Shown piece after piece: positions 34,538-44,308 of a DNA stretch of 64,000 bases (position 1 is the stretch's first letter; each line of letters opens with the position of its first letter). Origin of the DNA: Anaerorudis cellulosivorans (GTDB lineage Bacteria; Bacteroidota; Bacteroidia; Bacteroidales; Dysgonomonadaceae); the NCBI RefSeq assembly GCF_025943985.1, contig NZ_JAPCWE010000014.1, positions 24,784 to 88,783 of the forward strand. Direction: 5' to 3'. Below the pieces are notes generated by a model. It searched no databases and was not told the DNA's origin. It worked only from the letters and a program-made list of their open reading frames with translations. A program made the translations under genes and the position numbers.

Positions 34538-36100
34538 TTATAAAGGCAAATTATCGTGTTTTTTGGGAGGATTCACCAATTTTTTTGTTTGCAGTTGCTG
34601 TAAAGCGCGAATGATGCGGAAACGCGTATTTCGAGGTTCGATAATATCGTCGATATAACCATAACGCGCAGCGTTATATGGATTAGCAAACAATTTGTTG
34701 TACTCGTTCTTCTTTTCTTCTATAATAGCTGCCTGTTTTTCGGGATCCTTTTCTGCTGCAATTTCTTTACTATAGAGTACTTCTATTGCACCCTCGGCAC
34801 CCATAACGGCTATTTCGGCACTCGGCCATGCATAATTGATATCGCCGCGAAGTTGCTTGCAGCTCATAACAATGTGTGCTCCACCATACGATTTTCGTAA
34901 GGTAACGGTAATTTTGGGAACAGTGGCCTCGCCGTATGCATACAATAATTTGGCCCCGTGAGTAATTACACCGCCATATTCTTGTCCTGTACCGGGAAGA
35001 AATCCGGGAACGTCAACCAACGAAACGATTGGGATATTGAATGCATCGCAAAAACGGACAAAACGTGCACCCTTGCGCGAAGCATTTATATCGAGAACTC
35101 CGGCAAGATATTTGGGCTGATTAGCCACGATACCAACTGTTTGTCCATTAAAACGGGCAAACCCCACGATGATGTTTTTTGCATAGTCGGCGTGAACTTC
35201 AAGAAACTCACCTTTATCGATGATAGCACCAATCACTTCATACATGTCGTATGGTTTATTGGGGCTGTCCGGTATGATTTCGTTTAAGGAGTCTTCCAAT
35301 CGGTCAATGGGATCATCGTTGGGAAACAGTGGAGGATCTTCAAGATTGTTCTGAGGCAGAAAACTGAGGAGTTTGCGGATAAGTTTCATACCGTCTTCTT
35401 CTGTTTGCACAGCAAATTGTGCTACTCCCGATTTTGAAGTATGTACCGATGCTCCTCCCAATTGTTCTTGAGTAACATCTTCTCCGGTAACCGTTTTCAC
35501 TACTTTGGGGCCGGTAAGGAACATGTAAGATGTTCCTTCCGTCATAATGATGAAATCGGTTAGCGCAGGTGAATAAACGGCACCCCCTGCACATGGCCCG
35601 AAGATGGCCGATATCTGAGGAATTACACCGGATGCCAATATGTTACGTTGGAAAATTTCGGCATATCCTGCCAATGCATTGATTCCTTCTTGGATACGAG
35701 CTCCTCCCGAGTCATTGATGCCGATAAGCGGAGCGCCCATTTTCATGGCCTGATCCATCACTTTACATATTTTCTTTGCCTGCATTTCGGAAAGTGAACC
35801 GCCGAAAACCGTAAAGTCTTGTGCAAAAACATAAACCAGACGTCCTTCAATGGTGCCATATCCGGCTACAACGCCATCACCAAGATATTTTTGGTTTTCC
35901 ATTCCGAAGTTGTGGCAGCGATGTTCCACAAACATATCGAATTCTTCGAAACTTCCCTCATCCAGCAACATGGCGATGCGCTCGCGCGCTGTATATTTCC
36001 CTTTCAGGTGTTGGGATTCTATTCTTTTTAAACCTCCTCCCAAACGAGCCTTTTCACGTAACTCTATTAGCTCTTTTATTTTTTCGAGTTGAGTGCTCAT
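34538..36100 (-). CDS. mmdA: Methylmalonyl-CoA decarboxylase alpha subunit (carboxyltransferase)
   Basis: Transfers the carboxyl group of (S)-methylmalonyl-CoA to biotin, releasing propionyl-CoA. The 520 residues form the two crotonase-like halves of the acyl-CoA carboxyltransferase family: [26 protein letters not shown] and [14 protein letters not shown] in the N-half, GIVANQP and [14 protein letters not shown] in the C-half. Together with the epimerase just upstream it completes the succinate-to-propionate route. Confidence 0.93.
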   Translation of the reverse strand: MSTQLEKIKELIELREKARLGGGLKRIESQHLKGKYTARERIAMLLDEGSFEEFDMFVEHRCHNFGMENQKYLGDGVVAGYGTIEGRLVYVFAQDFTVFGGSLSEMQAKKICKVMDQAMKMGAPLIGINDSGGARIQEGINALAGYAEIFQRNILASGVIPQISAIFGPCAGGAVYSPALTDFIIMTEGTSYMFLTGPKVVKTVTGEDVTQEQLGGASVHTSKSGVAQFAVQTEEDGMKLIRKLLSFLPQNNLEDPPLFPNDDPIDRLEDSLNEIIPDSPNKPYDMYEVIGAIIDKGEFLEVHADYAKNIIVGFARFNGQTVGIVANQPKYLAGVLDINASRKGARFVRFCDAFNIPIVSLVDVPGFLPGTGQEYGGVITHGAKLLYAYGEATVPKITVTLRKSYGGAHIVMSCKQLRGDINYAWPSAEIAVMGAEGAIEVLYSKEIAAEKDPEKQAAIIEEKKNEYNKLFANPYNAARYGYIDDIIEPRNTRFRIIRALQQLQTKKLVNPPKKHDNLPL

Positions 36101-36173
36101 ATCTATGGTTATATTTTTTGAAAATGGATAGTAAAGATGTATTTGTTTCCTTATTAGCGATATATCGAAATTT

Positions 36174-36581
36174 TTATTCCGGATGCTCGCAAAGTTCAGT
36201 TAAAACGCTGCCTGTCGATTTGGGGTGTAAAAAAGCAATATTCAACCCTTCTGCCCCGGGTCTGGGGTGTTGGTCGATCAAGCGAATGCCTTTGGCCTCC
36301 ATTTCTCTCAGCGCTTCTTCCACATTTTTAGTAGCAAAAGCAATGTGATGCACGCCTTCTCCTTTTTTTTCGATGAATTTGGCAATGGTGCTGTCTTCGC
36401 AGGTTGGCTCCAGTAATTCAATTTTGGTTTGTCCGATCTTGAAGAAAGCTGTTTTTACTTTTTGATCCTCTACTGTTTCAATGTTGTAGCATTTTAGTCC
36501 GAGAACTCCCTCGTAGTAAGGGAGTTGCTCTTCTATGCTTTTAACGGCAATTCCAATGTGTTCAATGTGGGTAATTTCCAT
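36174..36581 (-). CDS. mce: Methylmalonyl-CoA epimerase
   Basis: Interconverts (R)- and (S)-methylmalonyl-CoA, linking the B12-dependent mutase to the decarboxylase. The 135-residue glyoxalase-fold protein has the metal ligands in [10 protein letters not shown] (His), IELLEPT (Glu), and GVHHIAF (His) with a late Glu in SVLTEL. First gene of the decarboxylase operon. Confidence 0.94.
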   Translation of the reverse strand: MEITHIEHIGIAVKSIEEQLPYYEGVLGLKCYNIETVEDQKVKTAFFKIGQTKIELLEPTCEDSTIAKFIEKKGEGVHHIAFATKNVEEALREMEAKGIRLIDQHPRPGAEGLNIAFLHPKSTGSVLTELCEHPE

Positions 36582-36615
36582 TCTGTTATAATTTTTTAGA
36601 TACTAAAAAGCACCA

Positions 36616-36623
36616 CAAAGGTA
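36616..36623 (-). promoter_or_regulatory. -7 promoter element before mce
   Basis: On the - strand TACCTTTG matches TAnnTTTG, 35 bases before the mce ATG. The expected -33 position is T-rich but not a clear TTTG, so only the -7 box is called. Confidence 0.5.
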
Positions 36624-36668
36624 CAATTTAATATCTTAGTGTAAAATAATTTTTTTGTTGTAATCCGT

Positions 36669-37652
36669 TTAGATGGAAGAAATGCGGAGTACTTCAAGCA
36701 GTTCTTCACTTATTTCGCGTTCTTTTTTAATTGCTCGTTGAAAAGGGACATAGTCAATTTCGTTCTCGCGAATGCCGATCATTACGTTTCGTTGATCTTC
36801 GAGGAATGCCTGAATGGCTGCAACTCCCATTCTGCTTGCCAGAATTCGGTCTTGGGCCGATGGCGATCCGCCACGTTGCAGGTGACCAAGAATAGACACG
36901 CGCACATCGTATTGAGGGTATTCATTCTTCACGCGTTCGGCCAGTTTCAATGCCCCTCCGGTAACTTCGCTTTCGGTAACCAGCACCATGCTACTGTTTT
37001 TTGATTTTCTGAATCCCTGTTCAATAAGTTCGGCCAACTGGTCTTTTTCTATGCTGATTTCGGGAATAATGGCAGCTTCGGCACCGGCGGCTATAGCACT
37101 GTTTAATGCCAAATAACCGCAATTGCGTCCCATTACTTCGATGAAGAACAATCGTTCGTGCGATGTGGCTGTATCGCGGATTTTATCCACTGCCTCCATA
37201 ATGGTGTTCAATGCCGTATCGTACCCGATAGTAACATCGGTACCGTTCAGGTCGTTATCGATTGTTCCGGGTAACCCTACGATGGGAATGTTGTATTCGT
37301 TGGCAAAAATATTGGCTCCGGTTAGCGAACCATCTCCTCCGATGACAACAAGAGCATTTATTCCTTCCCTTGTCATGGTTTCGTAGGCAACTTTACGTCC
37401 CTCAATCGTTTTAAATTCGTCGCAACGTGCCGTTTTCAGAATCGTACCGCCACGCTGGATGATGTTGCTCACACTGTCTGTTTTAAATTCCACTACATCT
37501 CCGGCAATAAGACCTCTATATCCTTTATAAATCCCTTTTACACGGATTCCGTTGAAAATGGCGGCACGGGTTACTGCACGAATAGCAGCATTCATACCCG
37601 GAGCATCTCCTCCTGAGGTAAGAACGCCGATACATTTAATGTTTGATGCCAT
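36669..37652 (-). CDS. pfkA: ATP-dependent 6-phosphofructokinase
   Basis: Commits fructose 6-phosphate to glycolysis. The 327-residue protein has [28 protein letters not shown] (Gly at the position linked to ATP rather than pyrophosphate use), catalytic [12 protein letters not shown] and [11 protein letters not shown]. Length and motifs match bacterial PfkA. Own promoter-like box upstream. Confidence 0.95.
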   Translation of the reverse strand: MASNIKCIGVLTSGGDAPGMNAAIRAVTRAAIFNGIRVKGIYKGYRGLIAGDVVEFKTDSVSNIIQRGGTILKTARCDEFKTIEGRKVAYETMTREGINALVVIGGDGSLTGANIFANEYNIPIVGLPGTIDNDLNGTDVTIGYDTALNTIMEAVDKIRDTATSHERLFFIEVMGRNCGYLALNSAIAAGAEAAIIPEISIEKDQLAELIEQGFRKSKNSSMVLVTESEVTGGALKLAERVKNEYPQYDVRVSILGHLQRGGSPSAQDRILASRMGVAAIQAFLEDQRNVMIGIRENEIDYVPFQRAIKKEREISEELLEVLRISSI

Positions 37653-37707
37653 AATGAGAAATTATTTTTTTAGGAAACCTTATGTATTTTCCCAAAACAA
37701 TGAAGTG

Positions 37708-37715
37708 CAAAGATA
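37708..37715 (-). promoter_or_regulatory. -7 promoter element before pfkA
   Basis: TATCTTTG on the - strand, 56 bases before the pfkA ATG; TTTG occurs 17 bases further upstream (37733-37736), a shorter spacer than usual. Confidence 0.5.
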
Positions 37716-37744
37716 AAGTTTTTTGCGGGTAACAAAAAAGCTTT

Positions 37745-38611
37745 TTAGGGTTTTAATTTCATGATTCTTTCTGCCAGCGCTTGCATTTGCCACTTAGGAG
37801 TGGATGTTGCGCCGCAGATACCAACCCTGTCATTGTCCTTTATCAACGAAACATCCAATTCGTCGGGAGAATGGATGAAGTAGGAGTTGGGATTACTCTT
37901 TTTGCATTCGTTAAAAAGAACTTTTCCGTTGGAGCTTTTTTCTCCGGCAATAAAGAAGATGATATCGTGTTGCGATGCAAATATGTTGATGTGCGGAATC
38001 CGGTTGGATACCTGGCGGCAGATCGTATCGTGATATTCGAATTTTGCATCATTGGTCATTTTTTTCTGAATGATGTCGATAATTTCACGAAAATCTTCCA
38101 GATGGTTAGTTGTTTGAGAAAATAAATGGATATCTTTCGAGAAATCCAGTTTGTCGAGATCTTCTTTTTTTTCGATTACGATTGCCGATCCTTCGGTTTG
38201 GCCCAACAAACCGTTTACTTCGGCATGCCCTTTTTTTCCGTAAATAACGAGTTGAATTTCGTTGTTCGCTTTGCTGAGGTAGGTTCTTTTGATTCGTTTT
38301 TGCAGTTCCAATACCACCGGACAAGAGGCGTCGATGATTTCGATATGATTTTCTTCCGCAATCCGGTATGTTTCGGGCGGCTCGCCATGAGCGCGGAGGA
38401 GAACACGCACATTTCTCAGTTTTTTAAATGTTTCGTGATCGATAGTAACCAACCCCATTTTAGTCAGGCGTTCCATCTCCACATTATTATGGACGATATC
38501 TCCCAAGCAGTATAATGTTTCGCTTTTCCGCAATTCTTCTTCGACTTTGCTGATGGCTCTTTCTACTCCAAAACAGCAACCCGATTGTTGATCGATTTCA
38601 ACTTTAAGCAT
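37745..38611 (-). CDS. ispH: 4-Hydroxy-3-methylbut-2-enyl diphosphate reductase
   Basis: Last step of the MEP isoprenoid route, an iron-sulfur enzyme giving IPP and DMAPP. The 288-residue protein starting at 38611 (MLKVEIDQQSGCCFGVERA) has the three cluster cysteines at 12 or 13, 97 (DASCPVV) and 198 (TICRQVSNR). The start is chosen by conservation; it overlaps the cmk stop by 8 bases, a coupled pair common in Bacteroidales. Confidence 0.94.
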   Translation of the reverse strand: MLKVEIDQQSGCCFGVERAISKVEEELRKSETLYCLGDIVHNNVEMERLTKMGLVTIDHETFKKLRNVRVLLRAHGEPPETYRIAEENHIEIIDASCPVVLELQKRIKRTYLSKANNEIQLVIYGKKGHAEVNGLLGQTEGSAIVIEKKEDLDKLDFSKDIHLFSQTTNHLEDFREIIDIIQKKMTNDAKFEYHDTICRQVSNRIPHINIFASQHDIIFFIAGEKSSNGKVLFNECKKSNPNSYFIHSPDELDVSLIKDNDRVGICGATSTPKWQMQALAERIMKLKP

Positions 38612-39305
38612 AGTGACAGATTTGCTGCATTTTTTTGTTAAACATATCGATTGCCCATTGTAGCTGTTCCTCAACAGTAAGATTCGAATTGTCTAGTTCA
38701 ATGGCATCGTCTGCTTTACGTACCGGACTTTGCGAACGGTTACTGTCGCGTTCGTCGCGCTCTTTTATATTGGCAAGAACTTCCTCATATGTGATCTCCT
38801 CTCCTTTCTCTTTCAATTCGTTAAAACGACGAAGAGCACGTGTTTCCGGCGAGGCGGTCAGAAATATTTTCAGTTCTGCATCGGGAAAAACTACGGTTCC
38901 TATGTCCCTACCGTCCATCACAACCCCTTTTTCTTTTCCCATCTCCTGTTGTTGGCGAACCATTTCGCGACGCACGAAATCGAGTGTACTTATGCGGCTT
39001 GCAGCATTCCCTACTTCCAGCGAACGGATCTCTTTTTCCACGTTTTCGCCATTCAAATAGGTTTCCTGCTGCCCTTGCTCGTTGGTTCTGAAGGTGATGC
39101 GAATTTCCGGAATATGTTGTTTCAATGCTTCTTTGTCAATGTCGTCTTCTGTCACCCAACCACTACGTAGGGCATATAGCGCAACGGCTCGATACATTGC
39201 TCCACTATCAATATACGTATATCCGATTTTTTTTGCCAAGTCTTTTGCCAATGTACTTTTACCGCAGGATGAAAGTCCGTCGACAGCAATGTTTATTTTT
39301 TTCAT
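38604..39305 (-). CDS. cmk: Cytidylate kinase
   Basis: Phosphorylates CMP/dCMP. The 233-residue protein has a P-loop GLSSCGKSTLAKDLA, YIDSGAMYRAVAL, and MDGRDIGTVVFPDAELKIFL (NMP binding). It overlaps ispH by 8 bases. Confidence 0.94.
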   Translation of the reverse strand: MKKINIAVDGLSSCGKSTLAKDLAKKIGYTYIDSGAMYRAVALYALRSGWVTEDDIDKEALKQHIPEIRITFRTNEQGQQETYLNGENVEKEIRSLEVGNAASRISTLDFVRREMVRQQQEMGKEKGVVMDGRDIGTVVFPDAELKIFLTASPETRALRRFNELKEKGEEITYEEVLANIKERDERDSNRSQSPVRKADDAIELDNSNLTVEEQLQWAIDMFNKKMQQICHYA

Positions 39306-39343
39306 TGAACCTTATTCTGTTATTTGTTCACTATAAATAGAGA

Positions 39344-39351
39344 CAAAGATA
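39344..39351 (-). promoter_or_regulatory. -7 promoter element before cmk
   Basis: TATCTTTG on the - strand 39 bases before the cmk ATG; no clear -33 TTTG at the standard spacing. Confidence 0.45.
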
Positions 39352-39369
39352 ACATGTTTTTTGCGGAAT

Positions 39370-39942
39370 TTATTCTTCGACTTTTGTGAATATCGTAATC
39401 GCTACACCCTCGTCATATATCAATGCATCTTTTGGCATATGCAATGTCAACCATGTTACATACAGATCGCCTGCCGATCCCGCAAAATTGAGAATGACTG
39501 GGATATAAACGAACCAATACCATTCAATCGGTACCGAAAATAGAATTATCGTTAAAAGGATTCCGAGAATGATTATCGGGGCAAGTGCGATAAGGATATA
39601 GCTTAGACGGTCGAAATACATGTCGCTTCCCGTATATGCATACGTAGATTTGAATCCGAAATGGGGCTTATTTTTGCTGATCAACCCAATTGCTATGCCG
39701 TGAAAAGCTTCATGAAGGATGATGTAAACAAAAAGAGCAACGAGCATCAACACAATTTTGATCATTACAGGGAAAAAACCTCCTTTCGGAATTACGGTTT
39801 TGAAAGGAACGTCGGTCAGTCCTATCAGCATTATCGCTACAATAAGAGCAGTGACGTTTATAATGATTGCGTCTTTTTTGCTGTTTACGAAATCGATTTT
39901 TGCATATTCTTTATAACCTTCCGGGAGATTTTTCGTATTCAT
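39370..39942 (-). CDS. DUF3267-like membrane protein with zincin HExxH motif
   Basis: A 190-residue polytopic membrane protein (about four hydrophobic segments). VYIILHEAFHGIAIGLI contains HEAFH, the HExxH zinc motif of intramembrane or membrane-associated metalloproteases, and a second acidic ligand may lie near the YTGSDMYFD region. It resembles the DUF3267 putative zincin family; substrate unknown. Its start overlaps the korB stop by 4 bases, so it is translationally coupled to the oxoacid:ferredoxin oxidoreductase. Confidence 0.7.
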   Translation of the reverse strand: MNTKNLPEGYKEYAKIDFVNSKKDAIIINVTALIVAIMLIGLTDVPFKTVIPKGGFFPVMIKIVLMLVALFVYIILHEAFHGIAIGLISKNKPHFGFKSTYAYTGSDMYFDRLSYILIALAPIIILGILLTIILFSVPIEWYWFVYIPVILNFAGSAGDLYVTWLTLHMPKDALIYDEGVAITIFTKVEE

Positions 39943-40976
39943 TTTAGTTCCCAGACATTATCCGAACCCATTAAGAAATCGGTAAACGTTTTTTTCGGCA
40001 TCTTTTTTTGCACCTCTTCGATTTGTTTTTCGTATTCGTCTTCAAATGTAGGAGCCTGAACATCGCGAATCACACCGAGAGCGACCGGAAGATCATTCTC
40101 GTATCCCATTCGAGCCAGTTTAAAATGGAGGGTACTGTCTTTAGTGGTGGCATCGTGCACCAGTACATCGTCCAACGTATAACCGTCCTGTCCGATGGTT
40201 ACTGCTTTCAGTTGCAGGTTTTTTTCGGCTACGATACCTTTTTCGTTGTTGGCACCGAAAAGCATTTTTTTGCCCTGTTGCAATACGATGGTTCTCTCGG
40301 CGCGGAAAGCTTTGTCGGCAATTTTGCTGTGGATGCCGTCGTTGAAGATCACGCAGTTCTGCAACACTTCCATTACCGAAGTTCCTTTGTGTTTTGCCGA
40401 AGCCACCATGAGGTCGGTCAGGTTTTTGAGATCTACGTCAATAGCCCGCCCAAAAAAGGTACCTCGTGCTCCGAAGCAAAGTTCTGCCGGATTGAATGGT
40501 TCTTCCACCGTGCCGTAAGGCGATGATTTTGAAATGAACCCTTTTTCTGAAGTGGGTGAATATTGCCCTTTGGTCAATCCGTAGATTTTATTGTTAAAAA
40601 GGATAATGTTGATATCCACGTTTCTGCGAATGGCATGAATGAAATGGTTTCCTCCGATGGCAAGCGAGTCGCCGTCGCCCGTTGCCACCCACACACTCAG
40701 GGCGGGGTTGGCTGTTTTTACGCCGGTAGCGATAGCTGATGCACGACCGTGAATGCTGTGCATGCCGTAGGTATTCATGTAATAGGGCAGTCGCGAAGAG
40801 CAACCGATACCCGAAATCACGGCTATTTCGTGTGGTTCGAGGTTCAGTTCGGCCAACGCCTTGTGAAGGCAGTTCAAAATGGCATGGTCGCCGCAACCCG
40901 GGCACCACCGTACTGCACTTCCGTTTTTATAATCTTTGGGTGTATGTTGCTTTTGATCCGTAAGATTTGTTTCCAT
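39939..40976 (-). CDS. korB: 2-Oxoacid:ferredoxin oxidoreductase beta subunit
   Basis: Catalytic TPP- and iron-sulfur-containing subunit oxidising a 2-oxoacid (2-oxoglutarate most likely) to acyl-CoA with ferredoxin reduction. The 345-residue protein has WCPGCGDHAI (cluster Cys), GIGCSSRLPYY and the TPP motif GDGDSLAIGGNH with NNKIYGLTKGQ. Paired with korA 7 bases upstream. The reverse, CO2-fixing direction is also possible in anaerobes. Confidence 0.92.
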   Translation of the reverse strand: METNLTDQKQHTPKDYKNGSAVRWCPGCGDHAILNCLHKALAELNLEPHEIAVISGIGCSSRLPYYMNTYGMHSIHGRASAIATGVKTANPALSVWVATGDGDSLAIGGNHFIHAIRRNVDINIILFNNKIYGLTKGQYSPTSEKGFISKSSPYGTVEEPFNPAELCFGARGTFFGRAIDVDLKNLTDLMVASAKHKGTSVMEVLQNCVIFNDGIHSKIADKAFRAERTIVLQQGKKMLFGANNEKGIVAEKNLQLKAVTIGQDGYTLDDVLVHDATTKDSTLHFKLARMGYENDLPVALGVIRDVQAPTFEDEYEKQIEEVQKKMPKKTFTDFLMGSDNVWELK

Positions 40977-40983
40977 TTGTCTG

Positions 40984-42843
40984 CTATTTTTCTATGATTT
41001 TCATAAACTCTTCCACCAATTCCTCTATTCTGAAAGGTTGTCCCGTTATCCGATTGAAGCGGTACAGGGGTAAATTTCCGAATTTCCCTTGCAGATAGGA
41101 AGCAAATTGTCCGTTATTTTCTTCGGCAACGATGATTTTTTTGTATCTGCGCAATACTTCTTCGGTATTTTTGGGCAGAGGAGAAATGAATTTAAACTGC
41201 GTAAAGGCAGCTTTCTTCCCTGCTTCCCTTATTTTTTGTACTGCTTCGAGCAGGTGGCCGTATGTACCTCCCCAACCTACAATGAGCGTATCGGCATTTT
41301 CGTCACCTAAAACTTCTTGAGAAGGAATGTAATCGGCAATTTTATCGACTTTTGCCTGCCGTATTTTTACCATTCGTTGATGGTTGTCGGGGTCGGTAGA
41401 AATTACCCCCGTGTAGTAATCTTTTTCCAGTCCGCCAATTCGGTGCATGTATTCCGGTGTACCCGGGATAGCCCAATAACGTACGAGGGTCTCTTCGTCA
41501 CGCAGGTATGGCTTCCATGTTTTAGGATCTCCGGTGAAAAATTTTTGTACAACGTGTGGAACGATTTCGGGATAATCGTCCATGGTCGGAATTTTCCATG
41601 CCGATGAACCGTTAGCGATATATCCGTCGGTCAACAGCACCACCGGCGTCATATGTTCAACAGCCAGTTTGCATGCCCGGAAGGCAGCATCGAAACAGTC
41701 GGTCGGCGAAAGAGCTGCAATTACGGCCAGCGGACTTTCCCCGCTGCGTCCATATAGAGCTATATTCAGATCGGTCTGTTCGCTTTTTGTAGGCATTCCC
41801 GTCGAAGGGCCTGCCCGTTGTACGTCAATCACAACCAATGGAAGTTCCAGCATAACGGCCAGGTTCAATGCCTCGCTTTTCAGTGCCAATCCGGGACCTG
41901 AGGTTGAGGTGGCTGCCAGGTAACCGGCAAAGCTTGCGCCGATTGCCGTGCAGATGCCCGCAATTTCATCTTCCATTTGCAAGGCTTTCACTCCAAAATC
42001 TTTTCTTTTGGCCAGTTCGTGCAAAATATCGGATGCAGGCGTGATGGGATATGAACCGAGGAAAAGTTGAAGACCGGCTTTTTCAGCTGCGGCAATCAGT
42101 CCGTATGCTGTGGCCAAATTGCCATTTACGTCGATATAGAAACCCTTTTCGTGCTTCACCGTTTCAATTCGGTAGGTGGAAGCCGTGAGTTGGGTGTTGT
42201 TTCCGTAGTTGTATCCTGCCAAAAATGCCTTGACATTGGCTTGGAATACCAACGGTTTTTTTGCGAATTTTTCCTTCAAGAGATGCTCGGCAACGTCGGC
42301 AGGTCGGTTGAACAGCCAACAAACAATCCCCAGTGCGAACATGTTTTTGCTTCGCAACATGATTTTGTTGTCAACCCCCATATCCTCCAAGGCGGCTTTT
42401 GTCAGCGAGGTTATGGCTACAGGAATGGCCTGAACGGAAGTCAGATTTAACTCTCGAAACGGATCATCCGTTTGTAAACCGGCTTTTTCGAGATCTTTTT
42501 TTTGAAAAGTATCACTATCGTAAATCACGATGGAATTCCTTTTGAGGTTTCCGGCGTTCACTTTCAGTGCTGCCGGATTCATCGCAACGAGCACGTCGGT
42601 TTTGTCGCCGGCATTATACACATCGTGTGAACCGATGCGTACCTGAAAACCCGAAACGCCTTGCAGTGTACCTTGAGGGGCACGTATTTCGGCAGGATAA
42701 TCGGGGAATGTAGCAATTTCGTTCCCCAGAATGGCCGATAAGGTAGAAAACAACGTTCCCGAAAGCTGCATGCCGTCCCCGGAATCCCCCGAGAAGCGTA
42801 TAGTTACATCTTTCAGCTCATTAACAACTGTTTTTTCAGACAT
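40984..42843 (-). CDS. korA: 2-Oxoacid:ferredoxin oxidoreductase alpha subunit (gamma/alpha fusion)
   Basis: A 619-residue fusion of the gamma domain (about 1-190: RFSGDSGDGMQLSGTLFSTL) and the alpha, pyrimidine-binding domain (about 230-619: GSYPITPASDILHELAKR, TSGPGLALKSEALNLA). Together with KorB it forms KorAB. No separate ferredoxin-like delta subunit is present, which is normal for the Bacteroidota two-subunit enzyme. Confidence 0.92.
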   Translation of the reverse strand: MSEKTVVNELKDVTIRFSGDSGDGMQLSGTLFSTLSAILGNEIATFPDYPAEIRAPQGTLQGVSGFQVRIGSHDVYNAGDKTDVLVAMNPAALKVNAGNLKRNSIVIYDSDTFQKKDLEKAGLQTDDPFRELNLTSVQAIPVAITSLTKAALEDMGVDNKIMLRSKNMFALGIVCWLFNRPADVAEHLLKEKFAKKPLVFQANVKAFLAGYNYGNNTQLTASTYRIETVKHEKGFYIDVNGNLATAYGLIAAAEKAGLQLFLGSYPITPASDILHELAKRKDFGVKALQMEDEIAGICTAIGASFAGYLAATSTSGPGLALKSEALNLAVMLELPLVVIDVQRAGPSTGMPTKSEQTDLNIALYGRSGESPLAVIAALSPTDCFDAAFRACKLAVEHMTPVVLLTDGYIANGSSAWKIPTMDDYPEIVPHVVQKFFTGDPKTWKPYLRDEETLVRYWAIPGTPEYMHRIGGLEKDYYTGVISTDPDNHQRMVKIRQAKVDKIADYIPSQEVLGDENADTLIVGWGGTYGHLLEAVQKIREAGKKAAFTQFKFISPLPKNTEEVLRRYKKIIVAEENNGQFASYLQGKFGNLPLYRFNRITGQPFRIEELVEEFMKIIEK

Positions 42844-42971
42844 ATTTTTAAAATAAACGATTTTTATGGAATGATTTAGCCGTCTGTTTCGTTTTTAGTA
42901 ACGAATCGTTTGTCGGCAACCTGTATTGGAGCGCAAAGTAACAAAAGATGAAGTGAATAAGCAAATTTATT

Positions 42972-44279
42972 TCATTTTATCCGTTCGATCTTTGCCCCCA
43001 ATTGGTTTAGGCGGATATCGATGTTCTCGTACCCGCGGTCGATCTGATCGATGTTGTGTATGATGCTTTTTCCCTCTGCGCTCATCGCTGCGATGAGTAG
43101 CGATATGCCGGCGCGAATATCGGGCGAGGTCATGGTCATTCCCCGCAGGCGGAAACGGTTGCCTAGTCCAATTACGGTTGCGCGATGCGGGTCGCACAAA
43201 ATAATCTGAGCGCCCATGTCAATGAGTTTGTCCACGAAGAAGAGTCGGCTCTCAAACATTTTCTGGTGGATGAGCACACACCCCTCGGCTTTGGTTGCAA
43301 CCACCAGCATCACGCTGAGCAAATCCGGTGTCAATCCCGGCCAGGGAGCGTCGGAAATGGTAAGAATGGAACCGTCGATAAACGATTCGATGGTATAGTT
43401 TTCCTGCGAAGGGATATACAAATCGTCACCCTGTTGTTCCACAATGATGCCCAGTCGGCGGAAACTTTCAGGAATGATACCTAAGTTTTGCATGGAAACG
43501 TCTTTAATGGTGATATCCGAAGCCGTCATAGCTGCCATGCCGATGAAACTGCCAATCTCGATCATGTCGGGGAGTAACCGGTGGCGACAGCCCGAAAGTC
43601 TTGAAACTCCTTTTATGGTGAGCCGGTTCGAACCGATACCTTCGATGTGTGCGCCCATGCGGACGAGCATCTTGCTCAGTTGTTCCACATAGGGTTCGCA
43701 GGCTGCATTGTAGATAATGGTTTCGCCTTCGGTTAGTACGGCTGCCATCAGTAGGTTGGCCGTTCCTGTAACCGATGCTTCGTCGAGCAAAATGTAACAT
43801 CCTTTCAGTTTGTCGGCTGAAAGGCAAAAGAGTTGGTTTTTTTCGTCGAAGACCAGTTCTGCTCCCAATTTTTGGATGGCGTTGAAATGGGTGTCCAGCC
43901 TTCGGCGGCCGATTTTGTCGCCACCGGGTTTGGGAACGGAAACCCGTCCGAACCGGGCGAGCAACGGGCCGATGATCATGATGGAACCCCGCAGTGTGGC
44001 ACATTTATCGATGAAATCTTCTGTCTGTATGTATTCCGGATTGATGTTTGCGGCTTTAAACGACCAGGTATTCTTGTTGAGTTTATGTACTTCGACCCCC
44101 ATCGCCATCAGCAACCGGATGAGGTTGTTCACGTCAAGTATATCGGGGACGTTTTCGATGATCACTTCTTCTTCAGTTAATAAGGCAGCACAAATCACTT
44201 GCAGGGCTTCGTTTTTAGCTCCTTGAGGGGTGATTTCTCCTTTCAGGCGATGCCCGCCTTCAATGATGAATGATGACAT
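42972..44279 (-). CDS. murA: UDP-N-acetylglucosamine 1-carboxyvinyltransferase
   Basis: First committed step of peptidoglycan synthesis: enolpyruvyl transfer from PEP. The 435-residue protein has the KN pair (Lys22, Asn23) and VTGTANLLMAAVLTEG. The usual catalytic Cys in the loop GGCxIGxR is Asp121 here (KPGGDKIGRRRLD); in other MurA enzymes Asp at this position keeps activity but prevents covalent inactivation by fosfomycin. 29 bases before murB in direction of transcription order murA then korA? no coupling to korA is seen (128-base gap). Confidence 0.94.
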   Translation of the reverse strand: MSSFIIEGGHRLKGEITPQGAKNEALQVICAALLTEEEVIIENVPDILDVNNLIRLLMAMGVEVHKLNKNTWSFKAANINPEYIQTEDFIDKCATLRGSIMIIGPLLARFGRVSVPKPGGDKIGRRRLDTHFNAIQKLGAELVFDEKNQLFCLSADKLKGCYILLDEASVTGTANLLMAAVLTEGETIIYNAACEPYVEQLSKMLVRMGAHIEGIGSNRLTIKGVSRLSGCRHRLLPDMIEIGSFIGMAAMTASDITIKDVSMQNLGIIPESFRRLGIIVEQQGDDLYIPSQENYTIESFIDGSILTISDAPWPGLTPDLLSVMLVVATKAEGCVLIHQKMFESRLFFVDKLIDMGAQIILCDPHRATVIGLGNRFRLRGMTMTSPDIRAGISLLIAAMSAEGKSIIHNIDQIDRGYENIDIRLNQLGAKIERIK

Positions 44280-44308
44280 GGTGTTTTCTTTTTTTCAGTT
44301 TTCAATTT

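Noticed and set aside
35821..36348. Open frame of 175 codons spanning mmdA and mce in antisense
   Set aside because: Covers the ends of two clear genes and their spacer; no domain resemblance.
40008..40526. Open frame of 172 codons on the + strand
   Set aside because: Antisense to korB; composition is that of a shadow frame.
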